DNA of 64,000 bases, taken from contig JBNJEB010000001.1 in assembly GCA_051745425.1 (NCBI GenBank), positions 1-64,000 on the forward strand, in the 5' to 3' direction. The translations under genes were made by a program, and so were the position numbers. Origin of the DNA: Halonatronomonas sp051745425 (GTDB lineage: Bacteria > Bacillota > Halanaerobiia > Halanaerobiales > Halarsenatibacteraceae). Shown piece after piece: positions 52,711-61,188 of this stretch; the stretch's first letter is position 1; every line of letters starts with the position of its first letter. The notes below the pieces were generated by a model. The model saw only the letters and a program-made list of their open reading frames with translations. It was not told the DNA's origin and ran no database searches.

Positions 52711-53898
52711 TTAGTCAATAAAAGCTAAAAAAACCTTATTAGCAAATAACTTACCTCTATCAGTTAATTTAATAACTCTATCAGATGATTTTAATAAACC
52801 CTTATTAATTAAATCCCTTATTTTTTTATTATAAAAATACTCAACTGTTTCACCAAATAATTCCTTAAACTCTGCTTTTAAAATTCCTCTGTCCATTCTT
52901 AAGCCCAAAAACATAAATTCGCTTCTTAAATCTTTAATATCTGGTTCAATAAATTCTTGCATTAGGTTCTGTTTATTATCGATCAAATTAATATATGCTT
53001 CTAAATTCTTTTGATTCTCTACTCTATTAAGCTCAATGAAACTATGGGCTCCAGGACCAAGACCTATATAAGGAATAAATCTCCAGTAAGCGCTATTATG
53101 AGCAGATTGATAATCTGGTAAAGCATAACTTGAAATTTCATAATGATTATAACCAGCAGACTTCAGTATTTCATCAGTTTTTTGATAATTTCTTGCATCT
53201 ATTTCTTCAGATATTGCAGGAAGATCTCCTTTAAGAACAGAATTATACAGTTTCGTTCCTTTTTCTAATTGCAGATTATAAATAGAAAAATGGTTAGGTT
53301 TATAAGCAACTAATTCTTTAAGGCTGGCCAGATAATCAGAACTATTCTGGCCTGGCAGACTGGAAATAACATCTATACTAAAATTTACCCCTATATCCTG
53401 GAAATATTCAATAACCTCTCTGGCCTTAGTAGCATCATGCCGTCTGCCCAGCAGTCTTAATTCAGCATCATTTAAAGACTGCACACCTAAACTAAATCTA
53501 TTAATGCCTGCCTCTTTATACTCAAGCAGTCTTTCTCTAGAGTTTATATCTCCTGGATTTATTTCAATAGTAATTTCTGAATCTAATTTTAGGCCAAAGC
53601 TTGAATTTATTTTTTCTATTATTAAACTAAAATCAGCTGGAGAAAATAAAGAGGGGGTGCCTCCTCCAAAATAGACTGTCGAAGGCTCTGGATATAAACT
53701 GCTAAACTGCTCCCCTGATAACTCCAGCTCAATAATTAATGCTTTAATATATTCTTCTTGCAAATCAGACCTTCCAGTCACTGAATAAAAGTCACAGTAG
53801 GAGCATTTTGATTTACAGAATGGAAAATGAAAATAGAGAGAAAGGCCTCTACTTCTAAATTTATTTAAGAGCTCTTTCTTTAAATTAGTCATCATCAT
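52711..53898 (-). CDS. hemW: Radical SAM heme chaperone HemW
   Basis: HemN/HemW family of 395 residues. The radical SAM motif CKSKCSYCDFYS (CxxxCxxC) follows LYFHFPFC, then VYFGGGTPSLF, EINPGDIN, RFSLGVQSLND and a C-terminal winged helix. The CxxxCxxC motif without the additional HemN cysteine indicates HemW, a heme-transfer factor, more than coproporphyrinogen oxidase. Start ATG 53898 (in an ATGATGATG run) overlaps the end of lepA; GGAGCGG supplies the site. It is in the lepA-hemW order of Firmicutes. Confidence 0.93.
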   Translation of the reverse strand: MMMTNLKKELLNKFRSRGLSLYFHFPFCKSKCSYCDFYSVTGRSDLQEEYIKALIIELELSGEQFSSLYPEPSTVYFGGGTPSLFSPADFSLIIEKINSSFGLKLDSEITIEINPGDINSRERLLEYKEAGINRFSLGVQSLNDAELRLLGRRHDATKAREVIEYFQDIGVNFSIDVISSLPGQNSSDYLASLKELVAYKPNHFSIYNLQLEKGTKLYNSVLKGDLPAISEEIDARNYQKTDEILKSAGYNHYEISSYALPDYQSAHNSAYWRFIPYIGLGPGAHSFIELNRVENQKNLEAYINLIDNKQNLMQEFIEPDIKDLRSEFMFLGLRMDRGILKAEFKELFGETVEYFYNKKIRDLINKGLLKSSDRVIKLTDRGKLFANKVFLAFID

Positions 53899-55672
53899 TC
53901 CGCTCCAGAACAGCCATAAATGCATCCTGTGGAATCTCGACACTCCCAACCTGTTTCATTCGCTTCTTGCCTTCTTTCTGCTTTTCAAGCAGCTTCCGCT
54001 TTCTACTAACATCTCCACCATAACATTTTTGCAAAACATCTTTCCTCTGGGCCGGTATATTAACTCTGGCAACCACATCATTGCCAATAGCAGCCTGAAT
54101 AGGAACTTTAAACATATGGCGAGGAATTATTTCCTTTAATTTTCTGGCAAGGCTCTCTCCTAATCTTCTGGCACTATCACGATGAACAATAGTAGATAAG
54201 GCATCAACTGGCTCTTTATTAACTAAAATATCCAGTTTCACTAAATCAGATTCTCTATAGCCAATCTGTTCATAATCAAGAGTCGCATAGCCTCTAGTAC
54301 TCGATTTGAGTTGATTAAAAAAATCAGTAATGATTTCATTCATTGGCATATGATAATTAATAACCACTCTATTCTCATCAATATATTTCATATTGACAAA
54401 CTCGCCTCTATTATCCTCACATAATTTCATAATAGCTCCAATATATTCTTCAGGAGAACTAATATTGGTTTTTACAAATGGCTCAGAGACAACCTCTATT
54501 TCACTCTGTTCAGGAAAGTTAGAAGGATTTTCAATTTCCAGCTCTTCACCAGATTTCTTTTCAATTTTATAAATTACACTTGGAGCAGTAATAACCAGGT
54601 CTAAATCATATTCTCTTTCAAGCCTCTCCTGAACTATCTCCATATGAAGCAGGCCTAAGAACCCACATCTAAAACCAAAACCTAAAGCTTCAGAAGTTTC
54701 TGATTCAAAAGTCAGCGCAGCATCATTTAACTGTAATTTCTCCAGAGCTTCCTGAAGAACTTTATAATCATTATTATCTGTTGGATACATTCCGCTAAAA
54801 ACCATTGGCTGTACTTTCTTATAGCCTGGTAGAGGTTCTTTAGCAGGATTATTAAAGTCAGTAATAGTATCACCAACTCTACAGTTTCTAACATCTTTAA
54901 TACCTGCCATTAAATAACCAACTTCTCCTGCGGTAAGTTCGTCAACCTCTTTAAAGCCAGGATTAAAAATCCCCACCTCATCAACCTCATATTTCTTCTT
55001 GCTGGCCATTAAATAAATCATATCCCCTTTTTTAATTTTACCAGAGATAACCCTTATATGGGGAACAACCCCCTGATATGAATTATAGATAGAATCAAAG
55101 ACTAAAGCTTTTAAAGGCTGGTCGACGTTAGCTTCAGGAGCGGGAACCCTCTCAATTATTGCATCCAATACCTCTGTTATCCCAATTCCTTCTTTGGCTG
55201 ATGTTAAAAGTACTTCATCAGGATCTATTCCTAATCCCATCAGTTCTTCCTTTACTCTATCCGGGTCAGCAGCCGGTAGGTCAATCTTATTAATTACCGG
55301 TATAATCTCTAAATCATGTTCTAAAGCCAGATATATATTGGCCATAGTCTGAGCCTCAATACCCTGGGCAGCATCGATAATTAAAAGCGCACCTTCGCAG
55401 GCTGCCAGGCTTCTTGAAACCTCATAGGCAAAGTCAACATGGCCCGGGGTATCTATTAGATTCAACTTATAATCTTTATATTTAAGGGAAACAGCCTGAG
55501 CCTTTATTGTAATACCTCTTTCCCTTTCTAAATCCATATTATCAAGAACCTGTTCCTGCATATCTCTATCAGTGATCGTACCAGTCTGCTCTAAAATTCT
55601 GTCAGCTAGAGTAGACTTTCCATGGTCAATATGTGCAATTATACAAAAGTTTCGTATATTTTCATTCTTCAA
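53885..55672 (-). CDS. lepA: Elongation factor 4 (LepA)
   Basis: Ribosome-associated GTPase for initiation or back-translocation. 595 residues: G1 AHIDHGKSTLADRIL, G2 RERGITIKAQ, G3 DTPGHVDF, G4 NKIDLPAADP, then EF-G-like domains and the unique LepA C-terminal domain (RRHxx-like AIGNDVVARVNIPAQRKDVLQKCYGGDVSRKRKLL split at KCYGGDVSRKRKLL). The start is TTG at 55672 with AGGAGG seven bases upstream. Divergent from rpsT. Confidence 0.98.
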   Translation of the reverse strand: MKNENIRNFCIIAHIDHGKSTLADRILEQTGTITDRDMQEQVLDNMDLERERGITIKAQAVSLKYKDYKLNLIDTPGHVDFAYEVSRSLAACEGALLIIDAAQGIEAQTMANIYLALEHDLEIIPVINKIDLPAADPDRVKEELMGLGIDPDEVLLTSAKEGIGITEVLDAIIERVPAPEANVDQPLKALVFDSIYNSYQGVVPHIRVISGKIKKGDMIYLMASKKKYEVDEVGIFNPGFKEVDELTAGEVGYLMAGIKDVRNCRVGDTITDFNNPAKEPLPGYKKVQPMVFSGMYPTDNNDYKVLQEALEKLQLNDAALTFESETSEALGFGFRCGFLGLLHMEIVQERLEREYDLDLVITAPSVIYKIEKKSGEELEIENPSNFPEQSEIEVVSEPFVKTNISSPEEYIGAIMKLCEDNRGEFVNMKYIDENRVVINYHMPMNEIITDFFNQLKSSTRGYATLDYEQIGYRESDLVKLDILVNKEPVDALSTIVHRDSARRLGESLARKLKEIIPRHMFKVPIQAAIGNDVVARVNIPAQRKDVLQKCYGGDVSRKRKLLEKQKEGKKRMKQVGSVEIPQDAFMAVLERNDDD

Positions 55673-55711
55673 AGTAAAGCCTCCTGTTAAAATTATATAG
55701 ACACATTTACA

Positions 55712-55741
55712 ATTATACCATCATATTGAGAAGCTAATCAA
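55712..55741 (-). promoter_or_regulatory. Promoter of lepA-hemW
   Basis: Minus strand TTGATT (55736-55741), 18-base spacer, TATAAT (55712-55717) with TG one base before it. It faces away from the rpsT promoter at 55771-55799. Confidence 0.7.
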
Positions 55742-55770
55742 GCTAATAAGAAAAACAAAACCGATTCTAC

Positions 55771-55799
55771 TTGCAATTCACCATTATATTTGATAAAAT
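55771..55799 (+). promoter_or_regulatory. Promoter of rpsT
   Basis: Plus strand TTGCAA (55771-55776), 17-base spacer, TAAAAT (55794-55799). The leader to the start codon is about 57 nt. Confidence 0.65.
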
Positions 55800-55825
55800 G
55801 ATGTTCGTTGAAGAAAAAAGATTTC

Positions 55826-55842
55826 ATCTGGTTAAACCAGAT
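55826..55842 (+). promoter_or_regulatory. Palindromic hairpin in the rpsT leader
   Basis: ATCTGGTTAAACCAGAT is a perfect inverted repeat that ends about six bases before the AGGAGG of rpsT. It could regulate S20 synthesis, for example by feedback; no partner is known from this sequence. Confidence 0.4.
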
Positions 55843-55863
55843 TGATTAGGAGGTGTTTTAGAA

Positions 55864-56133
55864 ATGCCAATAATTGAATCTGCTAAAAAGCGGGTAAGAA
55901 CTTCTGCTAAGAAGGCCGAGCAAAATAAAAAGTGGAAAAAGGCTATGAAGCTTGCCATTAAAGACTATAAGAAGCTTATTGAAGGCGATCCTTCTCAGGA
56001 AGAAGCTGAAGAGAGTCTGGCATATGCCTACAAAATGATTGATAAAGCTGTTAAAAATAATATCATCCACGAGAACAATGCTGCTCGTAAGAAATCTCGC
56101 TTAACCAGAATGTTAAACGAAAAATACAACTAA
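55864..56133 (+). CDS. rpsT: 30S ribosomal protein S20
   Basis: 89-residue, lysine-rich, all-helical small-subunit protein that binds 16S rRNA. The start MPIIESAKKRVRTSAKKAEQNK is characteristic, as is AVKNNIIHENNAARKKSRLTRML near the end (split at IIHENNAARKKSRL). AGGAGG lies eight bases upstream of the ATG. The only plus-strand gene in this window, flanked by a short leader hairpin and a strong terminator. In Bacillus gpr and spoIIP follow it before lepA; they are absent here. Confidence 0.97.
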   Translation: MPIIESAKKRVRTSAKKAEQNKKWKKAMKLAIKDYKKLIEGDPSQEEAEESLAYAYKMIDKAVKNNIIHENNAARKKSRLTRMLNEKYN

Positions 56134-56140
56134 TAATAAA

Positions 56141-56180
56141 CCAGGCCCCTTACCTATGATTGAGTGGCCTGGATTTTTTT
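56141..56180. terminator. Bidirectional terminator between rpsT and holA
   Basis: Stem CCAGGCC/GGCCTGG (56141-56147 with 56166-56172), followed on the plus strand by ATTTTTTT for rpsT; on the minus strand it lies directly after holA and is followed by TTTATTATT. Confidence 0.8.
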
Positions 56181-57165
56181 ATGGATTAAATTTTAATAAA
56201 AATTCTTCTATCAACTCTTCTGGACTCCCGCCCTGACCAGTTACAATATTTTTATTTACTTCCCAGAGTTTTTCTATAAATAATTCTAGTTTTGAAAATG
56301 ACAGCTTACCGCATTGTTGATATACTTTTTTAACCGGGTAGGGATGTTCATTTATCTCTTTTGCAATCTTTTTATGATTAAAGCTCCTCTTTTCTTTAAG
56401 CTCTTTTACTTTTATCAATAATTCTAACTGCCTGTGGATCATAATTAATATATAGATAGGACTCTGACCGTCCTTTATAAGTTCTCTATATTCCTTTAAA
56501 GCCTGATCCTTTTTGCCTGCCATCCAATTATCTAACATATTAAATATAATATTCTCTGCCATCAGACCGTCTCTACTTAAGATCTGGTAAGAATCTTTAA
56601 GGCTAATTTTATCTTTTTCATAATTTAGTGTTATTATCTTTTCAATCTCTTTATCAAGAGCTTCAAGTCTATTATCAAAAAGATATTCTAAATATTTAAC
56701 CAGTCTCTTATCAACTGCTTTTGAAGACTCCTTAAACCTATTTCTGATCCAATTGTCTAAATCTCTATATCTAGGTCTTTTAAACTCAAAGAAATTTCCA
56801 TTTTTCTTAAACTCCTTATAAAGCTTAATTCGTTTATCAGGACTACCATTTAAAATAAAGACTACTGTTATTTTTTCCAGGTCTTTTGAAAATAGGTCTA
56901 TAATTTTTTTATCATATTTGCTTTTCTTTGCAAACAATTCTTCACATTCAACTATCACTAATTTATATTCTGTCATCAGGCTGATCGTCTTAATTGCCTG
57001 AACTAATTTTTGCAGAAAATTATCATCCTGATCATTAATTCTTTCTTTATGAATATCATTTACACCTGATTTTTTTATTTTAGCTTCGATACTATCTAAT
57101 TTTTCTCTAATCAAATAACTCTCTTCACCGGCCAGCAAATAAAAAGAATTGAGTGATTCTGCCAC
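56179..57165 (-). CDS. holA: DNA polymerase III delta subunit
   Basis: Clamp-loader subunit that opens the sliding clamp. The 328-residue protein has FYLLAGEESYLIREKLDSI at the start, the AAA-like core (LVIVECEELF, TVVFILNGSPDKRIKLYKEF), the NRLEALDKEIEKI sensor-like segment and the C-terminal collar domain. Start is GTG 57165 with GGAGGAGG close upstream. Gene order comEA-comEC-holA-rpsT matches Bacillus. Confidence 0.92.
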   Translation of the reverse strand: MAESLNSFYLLAGEESYLIREKLDSIEAKIKKSGVNDIHKERINDQDDNFLQKLVQAIKTISLMTEYKLVIVECEELFAKKSKYDKKIIDLFSKDLEKITVVFILNGSPDKRIKLYKEFKKNGNFFEFKRPRYRDLDNWIRNRFKESSKAVDKRLVKYLEYLFDNRLEALDKEIEKIITLNYEKDKISLKDSYQILSRDGLMAENIIFNMLDNWMAGKKDQALKEYRELIKDGQSPIYILIMIHRQLELLIKVKELKEKRSFNHKKIAKEINEHPYPVKKVYQQCGKLSFSKLELFIEKLWEVNKNIVTGQGGSPEELIEEFLLKFNP

Positions 57166-57217
57166 AGTTTAACCTCCTCCAGCATTTAAAATAATCTATT
57201 ATAAATCATAACATATT

Positions 57218-58465
57218 TTATAAATAAAGAACAATAATACTTATCAAAGCAAGTATAATTATTAATTTCCAGCCTAACATTAATAAAGATCTATTTCTTA
57301 ACCAAACTGGCTGATTGATACTGGTAAAGGATGCAAATACAGTAATATAAAAAACAATTAATGGCAGCGGCATAAAAAAGTTGGCCTCATACCTGTGCAG
57401 TTTCTCTATGAAATCTAAATCAAACCTAAATGGCAAGCCGGCAAGATAAGCTCCTGTATGAATAAAAATTGATATTAAAAAATCACTTATTTTAGAAAGA
57501 AATAAACTTGCCCGGGGAGATAACCAGTGCAAAATCAAAATTAATAAATTAATAATATAAATTGGAATAAAAAAAGGAATCATAATCAGATTACTGACCA
57601 GCCCATTTAAATTTATCTCCTGACTTATCCAGCTCAACCAGGGCAATGAACCGATCGTTGCTGCTAGAGATACAGCTACTGGCAAAGGCAACTTTTTGAA
57701 TCTGTTGATGAAAAAAAACAAACTAATTACTACTAAAAAAGAAATTTGAAAACCTATCTGATAAAGAATCTCTGGATCAATTAGCAGGATAATAACTCCT
57801 GCAATCCCAAGTAAATTCAAAATTGATATTTTAATATTATCAATTATTAATAACCTGGCAAAAATCCACATAAAACCTGCCCTCATCAGAGAAGATGAAG
57901 CTCCTGCCAGCAAAATATAAGCTAACAACAAGAGAATTTCCATAGCTATTTTTAGATATAAGTTAATCGGCAGATACTTAAATAAAACAAAAATAAATAA
58001 AGCTGCATACCCAACATGCATTCCTGATAGAGCCAGAAGATGTCCTACCCCTGCCTCTCTAAGCATAATAATTAATGAACCGATTTCTGATGTTTCACCT
58101 AAAATTATTGCTCCAACAAAATCTGCTCTTTCAATTGAATAATATATATGAAATATTTCTAATAAACTCTCCTGTAAACTTATTAATTTATCAGTCCTTA
58201 ATAATCCTATAATATCTATCTTTTTAAAGTAGACCTCAAATATTAATCTCAAACCATGAAGCAGAGCAAGGCCGGTAAAAAACTTTTTCTGAGCCAGATT
58301 ACTATAAAGTTTAAACTTTAAAAAAATAACTGTAAATACTAGAATATAAGATATAAAAGTTATATTTAAGATATCATTTGCTAGAATCAACAAAATAATT
58401 TCCTGCCAGACTAAAAATAATATAAAGATAATAAAGATAATATGAGAATGAATATATCTTAACAT
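57218..58465 (-). CDS. comEC: Minimal ComEC/Rec2 competence channel protein
   Basis: Membrane channel for DNA uptake. This copy has 415 residues, about half the usual length. It has the core Competence domain with the characteristic LLALSGMHVGYAALFIFV (LSGxHxG) and about nine helices, including GFQISFLVVISLFF and the SLAATIGSLPWLSWIS region. The N-terminal OB-fold domain (normally between helices 2 and 3) and the C-terminal metallo-beta-lactamase domain are both missing. No frame disruption or leftover of them is seen between here and holA. The start overlaps comEA's stop (TAATG). It may be a trimmed functional channel or a decaying gene. Confidence 0.85.
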   Translation of the reverse strand: MLRYIHSHIIFIIFILFLVWQEIILLILANDILNITFISYILVFTVIFLKFKLYSNLAQKKFFTGLALLHGLRLIFEVYFKKIDIIGLLRTDKLISLQESLLEIFHIYYSIERADFVGAIILGETSEIGSLIIMLREAGVGHLLALSGMHVGYAALFIFVLFKYLPINLYLKIAMEILLLLAYILLAGASSSLMRAGFMWIFARLLIIDNIKISILNLLGIAGVIILLIDPEILYQIGFQISFLVVISLFFFINRFKKLPLPVAVSLAATIGSLPWLSWISQEINLNGLVSNLIMIPFFIPIYIINLLILILHWLSPRASLFLSKISDFLISIFIHTGAYLAGLPFRFDLDFIEKLHRYEANFFMPLPLIVFYITVFASFTSINQPVWLRNRSLLMLGWKLIIILALISIIVLYL

Positions 58466-59061
58466 TAAATTTTAATATTGTCTTTAATATTATTATAGGT
58501 ATGAATTCCAATTCCAGATACATTCTTTATCTCTTCAATATCTTTAAAATTGCCATTCTTATCTCTATATTCTATAATTGCTGCGGCTCTAACTGCCCCT
58601 ATTCCCGTTAATGAAGATAGTTCTTCAGATCCAGCCAGATTGAGATTAACTTTCCCAGTTGAATTATTTAATTTATTATTAGAAACATTTAATGAACCCT
58701 CTGAAGAAAGGTAGGAAGGTATTATTATATGCTCACCATCATGTAATATTCTTGCAAGATTTATCTGATCTAAAGCAGCTTTAGTTGTTTCTCCTCCAGC
58801 AACTGAAATAGCATCTATTAATCTAACTCCCTGAGAAAAACTAAAAACCCCTGGATTTTTTACTTCTCCCCCAATATGAACAACGATCTCTTTGCTCTCA
58901 CTATTATCAGTCGCTGAACTCATTATATTTTTTTCATTTTGACTCAACTCTATTTCTATCATTTCCTGGTCAGAAAAATTTAAGTCTTTACCGCCTACCC
59001 AGTACGCTGTTACTGCTACCAAAATTAAGATTATCCAAAATTTCTCCTGATTCAATTTCAT
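58465..59061 (-). CDS. comEA: ComEA-family DNA receptor
   Basis: 198 residues: one N-terminal membrane helix (FWIILILVAVTAYWVGG), a SLBB domain (VVHIGGEVKNPGVFSFSQGVRLIDAISVAGGET split at GVFSFSQGVRLIDAISVAGG), a polar linker and a C-terminal helix-hairpin-helix DNA-binding part (VNLNLAGSEELSSLTGIGAVRAAAII, then IKNVSGIGIHTYNNI). The domain order is the usual Gram-positive ComEA. ATG 59061 follows GGGGTGA; the GTG at 59070 is inside that site. In front is a sigma-H-like promoter. Confidence 0.93.
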   Translation of the reverse strand: MKLNQEKFWIILILVAVTAYWVGGKDLNFSDQEMIEIELSQNEKNIMSSATDNSESKEIVVHIGGEVKNPGVFSFSQGVRLIDAISVAGGETTKAALDQINLARILHDGEHIIIPSYLSSEGSLNVSNNKLNNSTGKVNLNLAGSEELSSLTGIGAVRAAAIIEYRDKNGNFKDIEEIKNVSGIGIHTYNNIKDNIKI

Positions 59062-59094
59062 ATTATTCACCCCATATTTTTATAGTGAATAATA

Positions 59095-59121
59095 TTTCTT
59101 CTTATAACAAAAAATTCCTGC
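59095..59121 (-). promoter_or_regulatory. Possible sigma-H-type promoter of comEA-comEC-holA
   Basis: Minus strand GCAGGAATT (59113-59121), 11 bases, GAAGAAA (59095-59101). Compared with the Bacillus sigma-H pattern (RnAGGAwWW, 11-12 bases, RnnGAAT), the -35 matches fully and the -10 in all but one base. Confidence 0.4.
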
Positions 59122-59130
59122 ATAAAATAC

Positions 59131-59161
59131 AAAAAAACCTAACCTATTCTCAGGTTAGGTT
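59131..59161 (-). terminator. Terminator of the selD-DUF3343-udk operon
   Basis: Nine-bp perfect stem AACCTAACC/GGTTAGGTT (59136-59161) then seven T on the minus strand. It is five bases after the udk stop. Confidence 0.9.
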
Positions 59162-59166
59162 ATAAT

Positions 59167-59781
59167 TTAATTAACTTTTAAATGACCTTTTATCTTTTCA
59201 ATTAATAAATCATTAGCTATTTCATTTAATCCACCATGGGGAATAATAATATCTGCCCTGGATTTACTCGGTTCTACGAACTGTTCATGCATTGGTTTAA
59301 CTGTTGATAAGTATTGTTTTTTAACAGATTCAAGGCTTCTGCCTCTCTCATTGATATCTCTGGTTATTCTTCTTAATAACCGAATATCACAATCTGTATC
59401 AACATAAATTTTTAAATCGTAATGTTCACAGAGTTTTAAGTAATATAAAGAAAGAATCCCTTCGACGATTAATATTTTAGAGGGCTTAACTACTTTTGTC
59501 TCATCAAGTCTTCGGTTCGTCTTAAAACTATAGACAGGTCGATCAATCTCTTTGCCCTCTCTGAGTTTATTCAAATGTTTTATTAATAAATCTATTTCAA
59601 ACGAATTAGGATGGTCAAAATTAATTTCATCCTCAGGAACATCAAAATGATCTAAATCATGATAATAATAATCAAGCCTTAGGATTGTTACATCATCTTT
59701 AAATGATTCCTTTAATATTCTTGCAAGTGTTGTTTTCCCAGAAGCAGAACCACCTGCAATACCAATAAGTAATACACCCAT
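59167..59781 (-). CDS. udk: Uridine kinase
   Basis: Phosphorylates uridine and cytidine in pyrimidine salvage. The 204-residue protein has the P-loop GIAGGSASGKTTLARIL at its start, LDYYYHDL, FDHPNSFEIDLL, KILIVEGILSLYY, and RRITRDINERGRSLESV. Last gene of the selD-DUF3343-udk operon. AGGAGG precedes the ATG at 59781. It fits with cdd, deoC and apt in this window as nucleoside salvage. Confidence 0.96.
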   Translation of the reverse strand: MGVLLIGIAGGSASGKTTLARILKESFKDDVTILRLDYYYHDLDHFDVPEDEINFDHPNSFEIDLLIKHLNKLREGKEIDRPVYSFKTNRRLDETKVVKPSKILIVEGILSLYYLKLCEHYDLKIYVDTDCDIRLLRRITRDINERGRSLESVKKQYLSTVKPMHEQFVEPSKSRADIIIPHGGLNEIANDLLIEKIKGHLKVN

Positions 59782-59806
59782 CTACTCATATCCTCCTATA
59801 TACCAA

Positions 59807-60073
59807 TTATATTATACTTTTTATAGATTTCTTATTACCATTCTTTATTATATGATAATACCCCTCTGTTTGTACAGGGTTTTTTTTAAGAAATTCCTCA
59901 ATTTCTTTAAATTCTTCTACATCAAACTCAATTCCAAAACCACAATCTGCTGATATAGACGGAGGAATCGGTCGCATTTCTACTGAATAATCTTTTTCTT
60001 TTAATAATTTTTCAGCTTTTAAGGCATGATGGGTATTTGCAAATGATATTAAACCATATTCATTGTTTCTCAT
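59807..60073 (-). CDS. DUF3343 protein, putative Se/S carrier
   Basis: An 88-residue protein with the DUF3343 pattern, recorded as putative Se/S-carrier protein-like: YGLISFANTHHALKAEKLLKEKDYSVEMRPIPPSISADCGFGIEF, here given in parts (ISFANTHHALKAEKLL; RPIPPSISADCGFGIEF). The single conserved cysteine (ADCGFG) could carry selenium as a persulfide-type intermediate. It lies 18 bases after selD in the same operon, which strongly supports a part in selenium delivery, although no experiment fixes its role. ATG at 60073 with GGAGAG upstream. Confidence 0.85.
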   Translation of the reverse strand: MRNNEYGLISFANTHHALKAEKLLKEKDYSVEMRPIPPSISADCGFGIEFDVEEFKEIEEFLKKNPVQTEGYYHIIKNGNKKSIKSII

Positions 60074-60091
60074 TTAAATCTCTCCATTTCA

Positions 60092-61132
60092 TTACTTAAT
60101 AACTCTTATCTTTGAAGACCCTTTTACAATTTCTCCAATAATTTCAGCATCTTCTCCTCTTTCAATAAGTTTATTTAAAAATTCTCTGGATTCATCAGGA
60201 TGAACTGCTATCAATAATCCTCCAGAAGTTTGAGGATCGTATAATAAATCAGAAATATTTTGATTAATATCATTTTCATAGCTAACAATTTTAGAAAAAG
60301 CTTTTCTATTTTTGTGGAGTCCTGCAGGAACCATACCTGTATCCATCATCTCCATAGTATCAGGGAAAAATCTAAGTTTATCTGCAAATATTTTAGCTCC
60401 TACTTTACTACCTTTTAACATCTCATTTAAATGACCGACTAACCCAAAACCAGTAATATCTGTACAGCTGCTAACATCATAAATATCCATAACTTCAGCA
60501 GCAGTTGCATTTAATTTAGCCATACTTTTAACTGCAGGATGATTCATTTGATCATCAATCATCTCAGCTTTTATTGCCGTCGATATTATCCCTGCCCCTA
60601 ACGGTTTAGTTAGGATTAATTTATCACCAATTCTTGCAGTTGAATTAGCCCTTATCTTATCAGGATGAGCTATTCCAGTAACTGCCAGTCCGTATTTAGG
60701 TTCATCATCTTCTACAGTATGGCCTCCGCCAATAAATGCACCGGCTTCTTTGACTTTATCATTGCCACCTTTTAAAATTTGATTTAAAATTTTACCTTCT
60801 AAACAATCAGGGAATCCAACTACATTCATTGCCAGTACAGGTCTGCCTCCCATAGCATAGATATCGCTTAAAGAGTTGGCAGCAGCTATTTGACCAAATA
60901 AGTAAGGATCATCTACAACAGGCGTAAAAAAATCAATAGATTGAATCATAACTCTATTGTCATCTAATTTATAGATAATTGCATCATCACCATTTTCTAA
61001 ACCTACAATTAAGTTCTCGTCATTTGAACTAAAATCTATGTCTTTTAAAACCTCGGCCAGATCATCTGGCCCCAATTTAGAAGCTCAACCTGATGCTTTA
61101 CTATATGAAGTTAGCCTTAATTCATTTTTCAA
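60092..61132 (-). CDS. selD: Selenide, water dikinase SelD with selenocysteine at the active site
   Basis: Makes selenophosphate from selenide and ATP, the selenium donor for Sec and seleno-tRNA. Read through an in-frame UGA (61085-61087), the protein is 346 residues. The start runs MKNELRLTSYSKASG-U16-ASK19, matching the family pattern G(C/U)xxK, where Sec replaces the catalytic Cys and the Lys is conserved. Downstream come ALAEVLKD-like GPDDLAEVLKDI, VQSIDFFTPVVDDPYLFGQIAAANSLSDIYAMGG (split at IDFFTPVVDDP), GGGHTVEDDEPKYGLAVTG and TGFGLVGHLNEML. Start is TTG 61132, eight bases after TAGGAGG; a start at 61075 would drop the active site. A SECIS-like hairpin follows at 61055-61071. Heads the selD-DUF3343-udk operon. 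Confidence 0.93.
61055..61087 (-). promoter_or_regulatory. Candidate bacterial SECIS element of selD
   Basis: Covers the UGA (61085-61087) and a stem GGCCAGA/TCTGGCC (61055-61071) that begins 13 bases after it; the loop is UGA, or AUGAU if the innermost pair opens. Bacterial SECIS hairpins lie just downstream of the Sec codon in the coding region, so position and size fit. Folding energy was not calculated. Confidence 0.6.
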
Positions 61133-61188
61133 AACAAAAACCTCCTATCAATAAGAAAATTATATTAAATAAATAAATTCTAATTATA

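Noticed and set aside
61075..61132. selD as a truncated gene starting at TTG 61075
   Set aside because: It would lack the G-U/C-xx-K active site, while the longer frame through UGA restores it with a good ribosome site.
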